Assembly: GCA_030427965.1 (NCBI GenBank)
Contig: JAUICD010000030.1
Coordinates: 1 to 40,372 of the forward strand
From: Bdellovibrionia bacterium
GTDB taxonomy: Bacteria; Bdellovibrionota; Bdellovibrionia; Bdellovibrionales; JAUICD01
Length of the DNA stretch: 40,372 nucleotides
Direction of reading: 5' to 3'
This document shows positions 9,317-19,236 of the stretch, piece by piece. The notes beneath the pieces are model-generated. The model saw nothing but the letters and a program-made list of their open reading frames with translations. It made no database searches and had not been told where the DNA came from. Each line of letters begins with the position of its first letter. Position 1 is the stretch's first letter. The translations under genes and the position numbers were made by a program.

Positions 9317-9683
9317 GGTGCTATCCTTCGAAGATTTAGCTACTGGAACTCTTTTGAATTATTAGACCATAGTTGCCAAGTGTCGAAAACCACTTTCTTT
9401 TCAACGAAAGGCCTTTGTCCAGTGAAAGCAATTCAACACAAACCCCGACCTTGGTCTTGAAAAGGAGTACACGAAAGCACTTAAGCAAGTGCTTTATTTC
9501 TACAGAAACCTCTCTCAATAGGGCATGCATTTACCTCAATTTATGCAAGGAGGTTCAACTTAAAGCCCCCTAAAGTGCAAGAAGAAGTCATGACCCACTT
9601 GCCACGACGACAAATGATAGGAGCTTTAAATTGGCTCTCCTTAGTAGTCTAGGTAAATGAATACACGCCCTAGTGTTTACAAG
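9317..9683. other. 367-bp intergenic stretch without a supported gene
   Basis: Apart from the promoter at 9358-9386, the stretch holds a perfect 9-bp hairpin, AAAGCACTT...AAGTGCTTT (9474-9494), followed on the plus strand by TATTTCT. An imperfect inverted repeat, AGGAGC/GCTCTCCT, lies near 9617-9642. The two overlapping ORFs here lack Shine-Dalgarno sequences and family-like composition. A small RNA ending at the hairpin is possible but unproven. Confidence 0.4.
9358..9386 (-). promoter_or_regulatory. Candidate promoter of the LysM lipoprotein gene
   Basis: The minus strand has TCGACA (9381-9386) and AATAAT (9358-9363), each 5/6 to consensus, with 17 bases between. The predicted transcript start is near 9351, leaving a leader of about 35 bases that contains AAGGAT before the ATG. 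Confidence 0.5.
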
Positions 9684-10112
9684 CTATTTTTTTGGAAGAA
9701 AGTCGAGGCGAGATCCAACTCTTACTCCATATTTTTCAAACCAACCTTGATTGACCTCAAGGGCATACTTTGCAGGTTTTTTGCTTTTATAGACCTTCAA
9801 CTCTTTAACCATAACACTTTCAGGATTCATTTTTTGTATATCAACAAGAACTTTAGCCTCATTGATAAAACCAATACTTAGTGGAATTCGAGTTTCTTTC
9901 ATCCAAAAGCTTAGCGTTTGATCACGATCAAAAATAAAAAGCATTCCTGTGTTCTTTTTAAGCCTCTCTCTGTGCATCAACCCCTTAGCTCTCTCAGCCT
10001 CAGTTTTTGCCACTTCTACAGTTAGAGTTTTTTCTCCAATTTTTATTTTTCTTTTTTCAATTCCTAATGCATTTATAGAAATCAACAAAATCCATATCAC
10101 TAAGACTCGCAC
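9684..10112 (-). CDS. Exported DUF192-family protein
   Basis: A 142-residue protein with a short signal peptide (~1-17) and one DUF192 (PF02643) domain. The domain is recognisable by GLMHRERLKKNTGMLFIF and by FWMKETRIPLSIGFI. The family is widespread, periplasmic or secreted, and its biochemical role is unknown. The start is GTG at 10112, 13 bases inside the end of the ppx-like gene, so it is probably translated by coupling. Last gene of the gatCAB-ppx cluster. Confidence 0.88.
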   Translation of the reverse strand: MRVLVIWILLISINALGIEKRKIKIGEKTLTVEVAKTEAERAKGLMHRERLKKNTGMLFIFDRDQTLSFWMKETRIPLSIGFINEAKVLVDIQKMNPESVMVKELKVYKSKKPAKYALEVNQGWFEKYGVRVGSRLDFLPKK

Positions 10113-10999
10113 AGCATCTCCTTTGCCAATCCATGACGAACGCCTTTTGTTGTAACCTCATAACCATCAAATCCAAATTGATTCAATATTTCTTCTAGGA
10201 GAATCGCCCCCACAGGAAGAGTCGCAGCTCGCTTAGGATCCAAGCCAACAATGCCCTTCCTCTGTTCCACACTCAAGTTAACAAATGTCTCAATCATTTT
10301 AGAAATCATATCCTTTTCTAGAAAAAAACCTTCAACTTTGGTTTCATCAAATTCTATGTGTTGGTACACACATGCAAGTGTTGTTGGCGTTCCACCAACG
10401 GCAAGTAAGCCATCAATTTCTGGATTTTGTATCCCCAACAAATTCCCCTGAATATCCTTTCTCAAGGCATCTATTTCATTTTCACTTGGAGGGTCATTTA
10501 TCAAATGTCTTTCAAGTAACCTTACACCACCAATATTTAAACTCTCGGAAAAAGATCTGCCATCATGGTCATTAAAATAAAGTTCTGTTGACCCGCCCCC
10601 AACATCAACAAGGCCAATTCCCAATGAATCACGACCTACTGTCGCCCCAACAAATGACATCTCTGCCTCTTCAGCCCCGCTTAAAACCTTTAATTTGATT
10701 TTTAATTCATCTAAAATTTTAACAAACTTCTCTATATTTTGTGCATCTCTCACTGCACTTGTAGCGACAGCTTGAAATTCTGTTGCACCACTTTGATTGG
10801 CACGATCTTTAAATTTTTCTAAACAGGATCTCGCACGCAACAGGGCCTCAATGTGTAGTTCTCCAGTTTTATCTACACCTTGCCCAAGTTGAACAATCTC
10901 CACCATATCATCTATTGGAAAAACTTGAGCTTCTCTCATTTCAGCAACAAGGCAAAGAAAAGAATTTGATCCAAGGTCAAACGCCGCCACTCGTTTCAT
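10100..10999 (-). CDS. ppx: Short-form exopolyphosphatase / pppGpp phosphohydrolase (Ppx/GppA family)
   Basis: The 299-residue protein carries the sugar-kinase/actin-fold motifs of the Ppx/GppA family: AAFDLGSNSF at the N-terminus, TSAVRDAQN, LSGAEEAEMSFVG, the phosphate-binding VDVGGGSTEL and AVGGTPTTLA. It consists only of domains I and II and lacks the C-terminal HD-like domain of the ~500-residue E. coli enzymes, like the short Ppx1 forms. Substrate preference (polyphosphate or pppGpp) cannot be read from the sequence. Its ATG overlaps the gatB stop by 4 bases (ATGA). Placement behind gatCAB links it to translation only by co-transcription. Confidence 0.88.
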   Translation of the reverse strand: MKRVAAFDLGSNSFLCLVAEMREAQVFPIDDMVEIVQLGQGVDKTGELHIEALLRARSCLEKFKDRANQSGATEFQAVATSAVRDAQNIEKFVKILDELKIKLKVLSGAEEAEMSFVGATVGRDSLGIGLVDVGGGSTELYFNDHDGRSFSESLNIGGVRLLERHLINDPPSENEIDALRKDIQGNLLGIQNPEIDGLLAVGGTPTTLACVYQHIEFDETKVEGFFLEKDMISKMIETFVNLSVEQRKGIVGLDPKRAATLPVGAILLEEILNQFGFDGYEVTTKGVRHGLAKEMLCES

Positions 11000-12426
11000 G
11001 ACAGTTTCTCTTTCAAAAGATCATTGACCTTAGCTGGATTTGCCTGCCCTTTTGTCAACTTCATCACTTGACCAACAAAAAAGCCAAAGACCTTTTCTTT
11101 ACCCGATTTATATTGTGCAACCTGATCTGGGTTTGTTTCTATTACTTCCTCAATAATTTGAATCAGAGCAGAGTCATCTGAAATTTGTTTCAAGCCCTGA
11201 GACTCCACTATCTCAAGTGCTGACCCACCTTTTTCATACATCGTTGAAAAAACAGTTTTGGCAATTTTTCCAGAAATTGTTCCATCTTTTATAAGTGAAA
11301 GCAGATCCCCCAAAGCAGATGCACCAACAGGTGATTCAGAAATCTCAAGTTTTGAGTCGTTGAGCTTTCCCAAAAGCTCAACGATCACCCAACTCACCGC
11401 AAGACGTGGCTCTTCACACCGAGACACCACGTCCTCAAAGTATTGAGCCATCTCTCTTGATTGAGTCAGAACAAATGCATCATCTGATGTCACTTGATAG
11501 CTTTTACAAAACCTCTCTGCCTTCTCAACTGGAAGCTCTGGCATCTTTGACTCAATTTCCTTCACCAAATTTGACGGAGCTGGGATTGCCAATAAATCTG
11601 GGTCAGGAAAATATCTATAATCATGAGCCTCTTCTTTAGAGCGCATTGAAAGTGTTTTGTTTTTGGCTGAGTCATAAAGACGGGTTTCCTGTACAACTTT
11701 ATCCCCACTTTCCAATAAATCAATTTGACGTTCAATTTCATATTGAATCGCTTTTTCAATAAATCGAAATGAATTGATATTCTTTAACTCTGTTCGAGTT
11801 CCAAGCTCTGCTTCGTTTTTTTTCCTAACGCTCACATTACAATCACACCTCATTGAGCCCTCTTCTAGATTTCCATCGCAAACACCAAGGTAGAGCAAAA
11901 TAGATCGAACTGTACGAGCATACTCAGCAGCTTCTTGAGGTGAAGTCATCACTGGGTCTGATACAATTTCAACAAGAGGAACAGAGCTTCTATTGTAATT
12001 CACAAGAGTTGAATCACCTTGATGAATGGATTTTCCAGCATCCTCTTCTATGTGAGCACGAGTGATTCCAACTTTGCGTCTTTCACCATTTAAATAAAAC
12101 TGAACCTCACCCTTTTCAGCAATTGGTTTTTCAAACTGAGAAATTTGATATCCCTTGGACAAATCAGGATAAAAGTAGTTCTTACGTGCAAACACGGAGT
12201 TATGGTTTACTGTGCAATTTAAGCTCAACCCAATTTTTATTGCATATTCGATAGCTAAAGCATTTACAACCGGAAGCGTACCTGGCATTCCAAGACAAAT
12301 CGGACATGTGTTTTCATTGTCTGCCCCCCCAAACTCCGTCGAACACGAACAAAACAGCTTTGACTTCGTTGAGAGTTGAGCATGAATCTCCAGTCCTATA
12401 ACAGATTCGTAGTCACTATACGACAT
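10996..12426 (-). CDS. gatB: Asp-tRNA(Asn)/Glu-tRNA(Gln) amidotransferase subunit B
   Basis: GatB binds misacylated tRNA and, with GatA and GatC, converts Glu-tRNA(Gln) or Asp-tRNA(Asn) to the amide form. From the ATG at 12426 the protein has 476 residues, the usual length, and starts MSYSDYESVIGLEIHAQL. The frame extends upstream inside gatA but those residues are not conserved. The zinc-site cysteines (FCSCS and CPICLGMPG), the kinase-like core and the C-terminal YqeY-type helical domain (KGQANPAKVNDLLKEKL) are present. It overlaps gatA by 11 bases and ppx by 4 bases. Confidence 0.97.
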   Translation of the reverse strand: MSYSDYESVIGLEIHAQLSTKSKLFCSCSTEFGGADNENTCPICLGMPGTLPVVNALAIEYAIKIGLSLNCTVNHNSVFARKNYFYPDLSKGYQISQFEKPIAEKGEVQFYLNGERRKVGITRAHIEEDAGKSIHQGDSTLVNYNRSSVPLVEIVSDPVMTSPQEAAEYARTVRSILLYLGVCDGNLEEGSMRCDCNVSVRKKNEAELGTRTELKNINSFRFIEKAIQYEIERQIDLLESGDKVVQETRLYDSAKNKTLSMRSKEEAHDYRYFPDPDLLAIPAPSNLVKEIESKMPELPVEKAERFCKSYQVTSDDAFVLTQSREMAQYFEDVVSRCEEPRLAVSWVIVELLGKLNDSKLEISESPVGASALGDLLSLIKDGTISGKIAKTVFSTMYEKGGSALEIVESQGLKQISDDSALIQIIEEVIETNPDQVAQYKSGKEKVFGFFVGQVMKLTKGQANPAKVNDLLKEKLS

Positions 12427-13873
12427 CAGGACACCTTTGATTCCAACCCGTAAGAACTTCAATTTTTTTACCAATATCAAATAGCGTTTGCTCCATGAAG
12501 TGAGGAGCAATGAGTTGCACCCCAATAGGTAAACCCTTATCGCTAACTGAAACAGGAACACTTATCCCTGGAAGGCCAGCAAGGTTTGCCGAAAGTGTGT
12601 ATATGTCATTCAAATACATCTTTACGGGGTCATCGATTCTTTCGCCAATTTGAAAAGCAGGCGTTGTTGCAACGGGGCCTAAAATTGCATCACATTTTTT
12701 GAAAGCCCCAATAAAATCCTCTTGTATGAGTCGCCTCACACGACAAGCCTTTAAATAGTAAGCATCATAGTATCCACTTGAAAGCGCAAATGTTCCAAGC
12801 ATGATTCTTCTTTTGACCTCGTCTCCAAAACCCTCTGAACGCGTATTCATATACAATGCATCCAAATCTGTTGAAGAAGAACTTCTTTTGCCAAATCGAA
12901 CACCATCATATCGAGCCAAGTTACTTGAAGCCTCACTTGTACAGATAATGTAATAACTTGAAACTGCATATTTCGTATGAGGAAGGTCTATTTCAATAAA
13001 CTTTGCGCCACCTCTTTCAAGAGAGCCAATAAGTGATTCAAGTGACCCTCTTACCTCATCTGACAAACCATCATCAAAATATTCTTTTGGTAGTCCAATA
13101 ACCTTTCCATGAACATCTTCTTGAATTTGATTCGACCATTCTTCAATCGGTTGCTTGGAACAGGTGGAATCAAGTGGATCATGTCCCGCCATAGCCTCCA
13201 GCATGAGAGCTGCATCTCTCACGTTTAAAGTCATTGGGCCCGCCTGATCAAGGCTTGAAGCAAAAGCCACAATTCCGTACCGAGAGACTCGCCCATAAGT
13301 CGGCTTCAACCCAACAACTCCTGTAAAACTTGCGGGCTGGCGTATCGACCCACCTGTGTCAGTTCCAAATGAAGCCGAAACCATTCGCGATGCCACACAC
13401 GCCGCTGAGCCTCCGCTAGACCCTCCTGGCACATGTTTAAAATCCCAAGGATTTCTCACAATACCATTTGTACTTGATTCATTACTTGAGCCCATTGCAA
13501 ATTCATCGCAATTGGTTTTTCCAATAATGATTGCTCCCTCAGCCTCAACCTTATTCACAACACTTGCAGAATAGGGGGGAACAAACCCTTTTAAAATTTT
13601 TGAGCACGCCGTTGTTTCCATATTCTTCACACAGAACATCTCTTTTACAGCAATTGGAATCCCGGCAAGTATTCCAACATCTTCCCCTTGAGCCAATTTC
13701 TGATCAACTTTATCTGCCGCTTCTTCTGCTTTCTCATTTAAAAGAACAAAGGACTGAATATCTGAATCCAGTCTCTCAATTTGATTGAAAGACTCACGAA
13801 CCAAATCAAGAGACTTTAGCTCCCCTAGTTTTAACTTTTTTACAAGTTGATGAATTGGAGTGTCGAGTTTCAT
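12416..13873 (-). CDS. gatA: Glutamyl-tRNA(Gln) amidotransferase subunit A
   Basis: GatA is the amidase subunit that releases ammonia from glutamine. The 485-residue protein has the complete amidase-signature triad: Lys77 (IPIAVKEM), cis-Ser152 (PGGSSGGSAA) and the nucleophile Ser176 (GTDTGGSIRQPA). The ATG at 13873 is 3 bases after the gatC stop. Its end overlaps gatB. Together the three genes indicate an indirect route to Gln-tRNA and/or Asn-tRNA. Confidence 0.97.
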   Translation of the reverse strand: MKLDTPIHQLVKKLKLGELKSLDLVRESFNQIERLDSDIQSFVLLNEKAEEAADKVDQKLAQGEDVGILAGIPIAVKEMFCVKNMETTACSKILKGFVPPYSASVVNKVEAEGAIIIGKTNCDEFAMGSSNESSTNGIVRNPWDFKHVPGGSSGGSAACVASRMVSASFGTDTGGSIRQPASFTGVVGLKPTYGRVSRYGIVAFASSLDQAGPMTLNVRDAALMLEAMAGHDPLDSTCSKQPIEEWSNQIQEDVHGKVIGLPKEYFDDGLSDEVRGSLESLIGSLERGGAKFIEIDLPHTKYAVSSYYIICTSEASSNLARYDGVRFGKRSSSSTDLDALYMNTRSEGFGDEVKRRIMLGTFALSSGYYDAYYLKACRVRRLIQEDFIGAFKKCDAILGPVATTPAFQIGERIDDPVKMYLNDIYTLSANLAGLPGISVPVSVSDKGLPIGVQLIAPHFMEQTLFDIGKKIEVLTGWNQRCPDVV

Positions 13874-13876
13874 GAG

Positions 13877-16270
<2,394 letters not shown>

Positions 16271-16283
16271 AAAAGGGGAATAT

Positions 16284-16856
16284 ATGAAATTTTTTGTAGT
16301 AGCGCTTGTGTTGCTTCTATCAAGCACAGTATTTGCTCAAGATATGATTTCTGAGTCTGTTGCATCTGATGCCTTTGATGAGATTATGACTCGCCCAGGG
16401 TATCAAGGAGACTTAGGCGTTCACATCACTTTTGGAAATGGCTTTTATGCCAATAAAGCCGAAAACCACCCCGCAGGGTCTATTGGCCTAGAGTACTTCT
16501 ACCTAAATTCGATGAGCCTGTTGGTCGATCTATCAAACGCTCACCACTTTAACACCCAACAGACGGGAATTTTTTTGGGTGGAGCATATCAGTTTTTTGA
16601 CGAAGGAAAATCGACACCTTTTGTTGTTCTTCAATTGGGACGGAAACATATCGTAGGAGACTCAGTTCGTTTAAACGCAAGCCTTATAAGAGCGGGCTTT
16701 GGAGGAAGGTATTTCCCTGGAGAACACTGGTCTTTAGGAATGAAGTACTCACTTGATCACACATTTGATGAAAACTATTCCAATGGCGATAGTTCAAACT
16801 TCAAAGATAATGCCCGAGTAGGTCAACTTGATTTTGAAGTCAGTTACTTCTTTTAG
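16284..16856 (+). CDS. Outer-membrane beta-barrel protein
   Basis: The 190-residue product has a signal peptide (cleavage predicted after TVFA, about residue 18) followed by alternating amphipathic strands rich in aromatic residues and glycine, and ends in Phe-Phe (DFEVSYFF). A terminal aromatic residue is typical of BAM-inserted barrels. Length and pattern fit a small eight-stranded barrel of the OmpW/OmpA-like superfamily. AAGGGG precedes the ATG, 13 bases after ligA, and an intrinsic terminator follows. No specific function is recognised. Confidence 0.75.
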   Translation: MKFFVVALVLLLSSTVFAQDMISESVASDAFDEIMTRPGYQGDLGVHITFGNGFYANKAENHPAGSIGLEYFYLNSMSLLVDLSNAHHFNTQQTGIFLGGAYQFFDEGKSTPFVVLQLGRKHIVGDSVRLNASLIRAGFGGRYFPGEHWSLGMKYSLDHTFDENYSNGDSSNFKDNARVGQLDFEVSYFF

Positions 16857-16947
16857 GATTTATCTTAAACCCTCTGACAGTTCATTGAGGCTACGAAACA
16901 CACATCTTAAAATTAGGGGTTCTCTTCTTCTGTTGACCTTAAAAAGA

Positions 16948-16972
16948 AAAAAGGCCGCAGTACGGCCTTTTT
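16948..16972. terminator. Intrinsic terminator, usable from both sides
   Basis: AAAAAGGCCG and CGGCCTTTTT form a 10-bp stem with the 5-base loop CAGTA. It sits between the convergent beta-barrel gene (plus) and histone gene (minus), with A and T tracts suited to both. Confidence 0.9.
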
Positions 16973-17002
16973 ATAGTTCAATTTCAATCGTACCTAAAAA
17001 AC

Positions 17003-17197
17003 TTATAGATGATCGATAGTGATGTCGCGATCAAGAACAGTCTTTCGACCGTCGGCCTTAGCGTTTTCTACTCCGCGAAGGCAAAGTGCCTCAACTGCGC
17101 GAGAAAGCTGCTCAATGGTTTTAGAAGAAGTGTTTAAGTCGGCTTTTTCTTTAACGAACTTCTTAACCTTACTTGTTACAACCAATACATCTGCCAT
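17003..17197 (-). CDS. Bacterial histone-fold protein (Bdellovibrio HBb-like)
   Basis: This 64-residue protein is a single histone fold. A short helix 1 (VTSKVKKFVKEK), loop 1 (LNTSSKT), the long central helix (IEQLSRAVEALCLRGVENAKAD) and the C-terminal GRKTVLDRDI correspond to the RKTVL..RD element that forms loop 2 and helix 3 in archaeal and bacterial histones. It closely resembles the histone of Bdellovibrio bacteriovorus (Bd0055, HBb), an abundant chromatin protein reported to bind DNA by an unusual end-on mode as a dimer. No tail is present. TTGGAGG precedes the ATG at 17197. It is a monocistronic unit with its own promoter and terminator. Identification rests on memory of the family, not a search. 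Confidence 0.92.
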   Translation of the reverse strand: MADVLVVTSKVKKFVKEKADLNTSSKTIEQLSRAVEALCLRGVENAKADGRKTVLDRDITIDHL

Positions 17198-17228
17198 TTG
17201 CTAACCTCCAAGATTCTCGTAAGGTGAG

Positions 17229-17257
17229 ATAAAACCCTATTACGGCGGCGCTCGCAA
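17229..17257 (-). promoter_or_regulatory. Candidate promoter of the histone gene
   Basis: The minus strand has TTGCGA (17252-17257) and TTTTAT (17229-17234), each 4/6 to consensus, with a 17-base spacer. The predicted start near 17222 gives a short leader of about 25 bases that contains TTGGAGG. Confidence 0.45.
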
Positions 17258-17275
17258 CAAGAATCAAGGCTCAAG

Positions 17276-17295
17276 TCGAATATATTCGAGAATAT
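17276..17295. promoter_or_regulatory. Overlapping palindromes upstream of the histone promoter
   Basis: TCGAATATATTCGA (17276-17289) is a perfect 14-bp palindrome. It overlaps ATATTC-GA-GAATAT (17282-17295). The first is centred about 60 bases upstream of the predicted histone start, a usual distance for an activator site. No regulator is identified. Confidence 0.4.
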
Positions 17296-17318
17296 GCTTG
17301 GCGTTAAACGTATTTTAG

Positions 17319-18968
17319 CTAGTTAGAGACCGATTTTTTTTGACGCGGGCGCTTTCTTTCGGATCGAGCATACTTAATCCGAGGCCGACTCCGCTTGATT
17401 TCCTTAGCTGCACCTATTTCATCAAAATAAAGCGAAATGCGCGTTTGTCGACCTGCTGGAAGGTGAAGACTGTATCCACGCGGAAGCGTCAGGTTTTTTC
17501 TTAAATAACGCTCCTTCAAATCTTGATTGTAGAGCTTGAGCTCCTCAAGTGTAAGACCTGTAATGCGCGCCACTGTTTTTGCTTTAAGTGGAGCTTTCAA
17601 TCGAATCACTTCAGCAAGAAGCAGGTCTTTGCGCTCAATATCTCCAAAGATTTCCTGCTGATATCTTTCAGCATGAAGAGCTGCTAAAAATTCTGTGTAA
17701 AAATTCTTAGATGCAAAGCCAAATGTACGCGAAGAGTATCTCTTTATCATGATACTCAAATCTCGCGAACGAGCCTTACGAGCTGCTCGCTTCACACCAC
17801 CTGGGCCATGATTGTAGGCAGTCAAAGCAAGAGGCCAAGACTTCAAAAGCCTAAAGTTTTCAAGTAAGAGCTTTGCCGCAGCATTTGTTGCCTTAAGTGG
17901 GCTGTTTCTCTCATCAATCCGAGAACCCACCTTCATAAACTTGCTTCCAATAGAAGGCATGAATTGCCAAATTCCACTTGCTCCAACCTTACTCACTGCC
18001 TTTTCATTGAAACTACTTTCAACTAGCGGAAGACGAGTGAGTTCAATCGGTAAATCATATTTTGCAAATATTTGCTCCATTTGTGAAAGATAACGCGAGC
18101 TATTGGCTAAACCCTTTTTATAGAAATCTTTCTGACCAAGCTGACTTCTTAAGTTTTGCGAGGCATTTCTGAACTTCCATGAAAGTTTCTTTCCTGGTAT
18201 TTGCTCCACAAGTTCTTTGTATCGCAAAAGATCTCCTGTCAGGTTTTTAAAACTCCGACGTCTTGAAAGTTTATACAACAATCTACGAATTCTCTTCTTC
18301 TCACGTGAAACATGTTTTCTAGCTCGGTGATATTTCGTCCATTTATGCCCTTTTCCTTCATAAAATTCCCGTAGATCTAGAACTTCAAATACAATCCATG
18401 GATAATCCACATGATGGAGAACTTCATATTTAGATGAATATTTTGTATAGATATCAAACCAAAACCCAACACGATGATAAAGTGAATCTGGCACTTTAAA
18501 CACATCTGCAACTCGATCAAATTTATCTGTTAAAAAATCATCCCGGGTAAAATCTGGGGAAGCGTAACTATGCTTCACTATGTGAAACTCTTCTTCATCG
18601 ACCTCTTCTTTTAGCCCCTGAACTTTTTGATAAGCTTTTTCACTGGCTTTAACAAACTTTCGCTTCAACGGTTTAACGAGGCTTTCATCAATTTTTTCTT
18701 TGGCTCTCTCTTTATCTGCCTCAAACCCAACCAAACCTTCAAGCTGATCCAATGTTTCACTGACTTTTTGAAAACCACCCTCAAAAGCCTCACCAATCTC
18801 AGCCCTGTATGGAATTGCCAGCGACACACCTGCAATGAAACAGGCCATCAGCCCAATTCGAAAGAAAAGCTTGGAAAATCCGCTTCCAGACGGATGGACT
18901 GCCGTTTGGTTTGCAACATATTTTGCTCTTTGCTTGGTAGAGCCTGAGGAGTAGGGCATGTTCTTCAT
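17319..18968 (-). CDS. MltD-like membrane-anchored lytic transglycosylase
   Basis: The 549-residue protein has one N-terminal inner-membrane helix (~32-53) and a long basic, coiled region (~60-290) of unknown role. A soluble-lytic-transglycosylase (SLT, goose-lysozyme-like) domain follows, with catalytic Glu317 in PLVESSFN and the signature SKVGASGIWQFMPSIG plus TAYNHGPGG. A degenerate LysM-like segment (ARITGLTLEELKLYNQDLK) comes next, then a very basic tail. SLT domains cleave the MurNAc-GlcNAc bond and leave an anhydro end. The domain order is that of MltD, but MltD is a lipoprotein while this has a transmembrane anchor. The ATG at 18968 has no strong Shine-Dalgarno; Met4 is an alternative. 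Confidence 0.85.
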   Translation of the reverse strand: MKNMPYSSGSTKQRAKYVANQTAVHPSGSGFSKLFFRIGLMACFIAGVSLAIPYRAEIGEAFEGGFQKVSETLDQLEGLVGFEADKERAKEKIDESLVKPLKRKFVKASEKAYQKVQGLKEEVDEEEFHIVKHSYASPDFTRDDFLTDKFDRVADVFKVPDSLYHRVGFWFDIYTKYSSKYEVLHHVDYPWIVFEVLDLREFYEGKGHKWTKYHRARKHVSREKKRIRRLLYKLSRRRSFKNLTGDLLRYKELVEQIPGKKLSWKFRNASQNLRSQLGQKDFYKKGLANSSRYLSQMEQIFAKYDLPIELTRLPLVESSFNEKAVSKVGASGIWQFMPSIGSKFMKVGSRIDERNSPLKATNAAAKLLLENFRLLKSWPLALTAYNHGPGGVKRAARKARSRDLSIMIKRYSSRTFGFASKNFYTEFLAALHAERYQQEIFGDIERKDLLLAEVIRLKAPLKAKTVARITGLTLEELKLYNQDLKERYLRKNLTLPRGYSLHLPAGRQTRISLYFDEIGAAKEIKRSRPRIKYARSERKRPRQKKSVSN

Positions 18969-19115
18969 GCCTATTAGTAAAGCAAGCTCAGTGCCAAAAC
19001 TTTTCTTTTTTAAGATGCAATTTCAGCTACTTACGCCTCACCCCATTCAGTCAAGTGTCTGGGATCTAAACACTATGAAACAATTCTCGCCCCCTGTATA
19101 AGATGCTTACGCCAG

Positions 19116-19187
19116 ACTTCTGGGACTCAGTGAGTCTAAGGTCACACCTCAAATCATATAGACCTTAACTCACTGAGTCCCAGAAGT
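19116..19187. repeat. Long inverted repeat (20 + 7 bp stem)
   Basis: ACTTCTGGGACTCAGTGAGT (19116-19135) is exactly complementary to 19168-19187. After a single bulged C (19136) a further 7 bp pair, TAAGGTC with GACCTTA, leaving a 17-base loop (19144-19160). Each arm also contains a small palindrome (GACTCA-G-TGAGTC on the left). No U-tract follows on either strand and it lies between two divergent genes, so it is not an ordinary terminator. Confidence 0.9.
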
Positions 19188-19236
19188 GAGGAAGTGCCCT
19201 AGGAAAAGTCGCCTCTGCCATTTATACTGAGGATCT

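Noticed and set aside
9336..9573. Two overlapping ORFs of about 65 codons on opposite strands between the lipoprotein and DUF192 genes
   Set aside because: No ribosome-binding sites, no recognisable composition, and one spans the lipoprotein promoter.
12427..12561. Longer N-terminus for GatB (521 residues)
   Set aside because: The extra residues are translated from the end of gatA in another frame; family length and start context support 12426.
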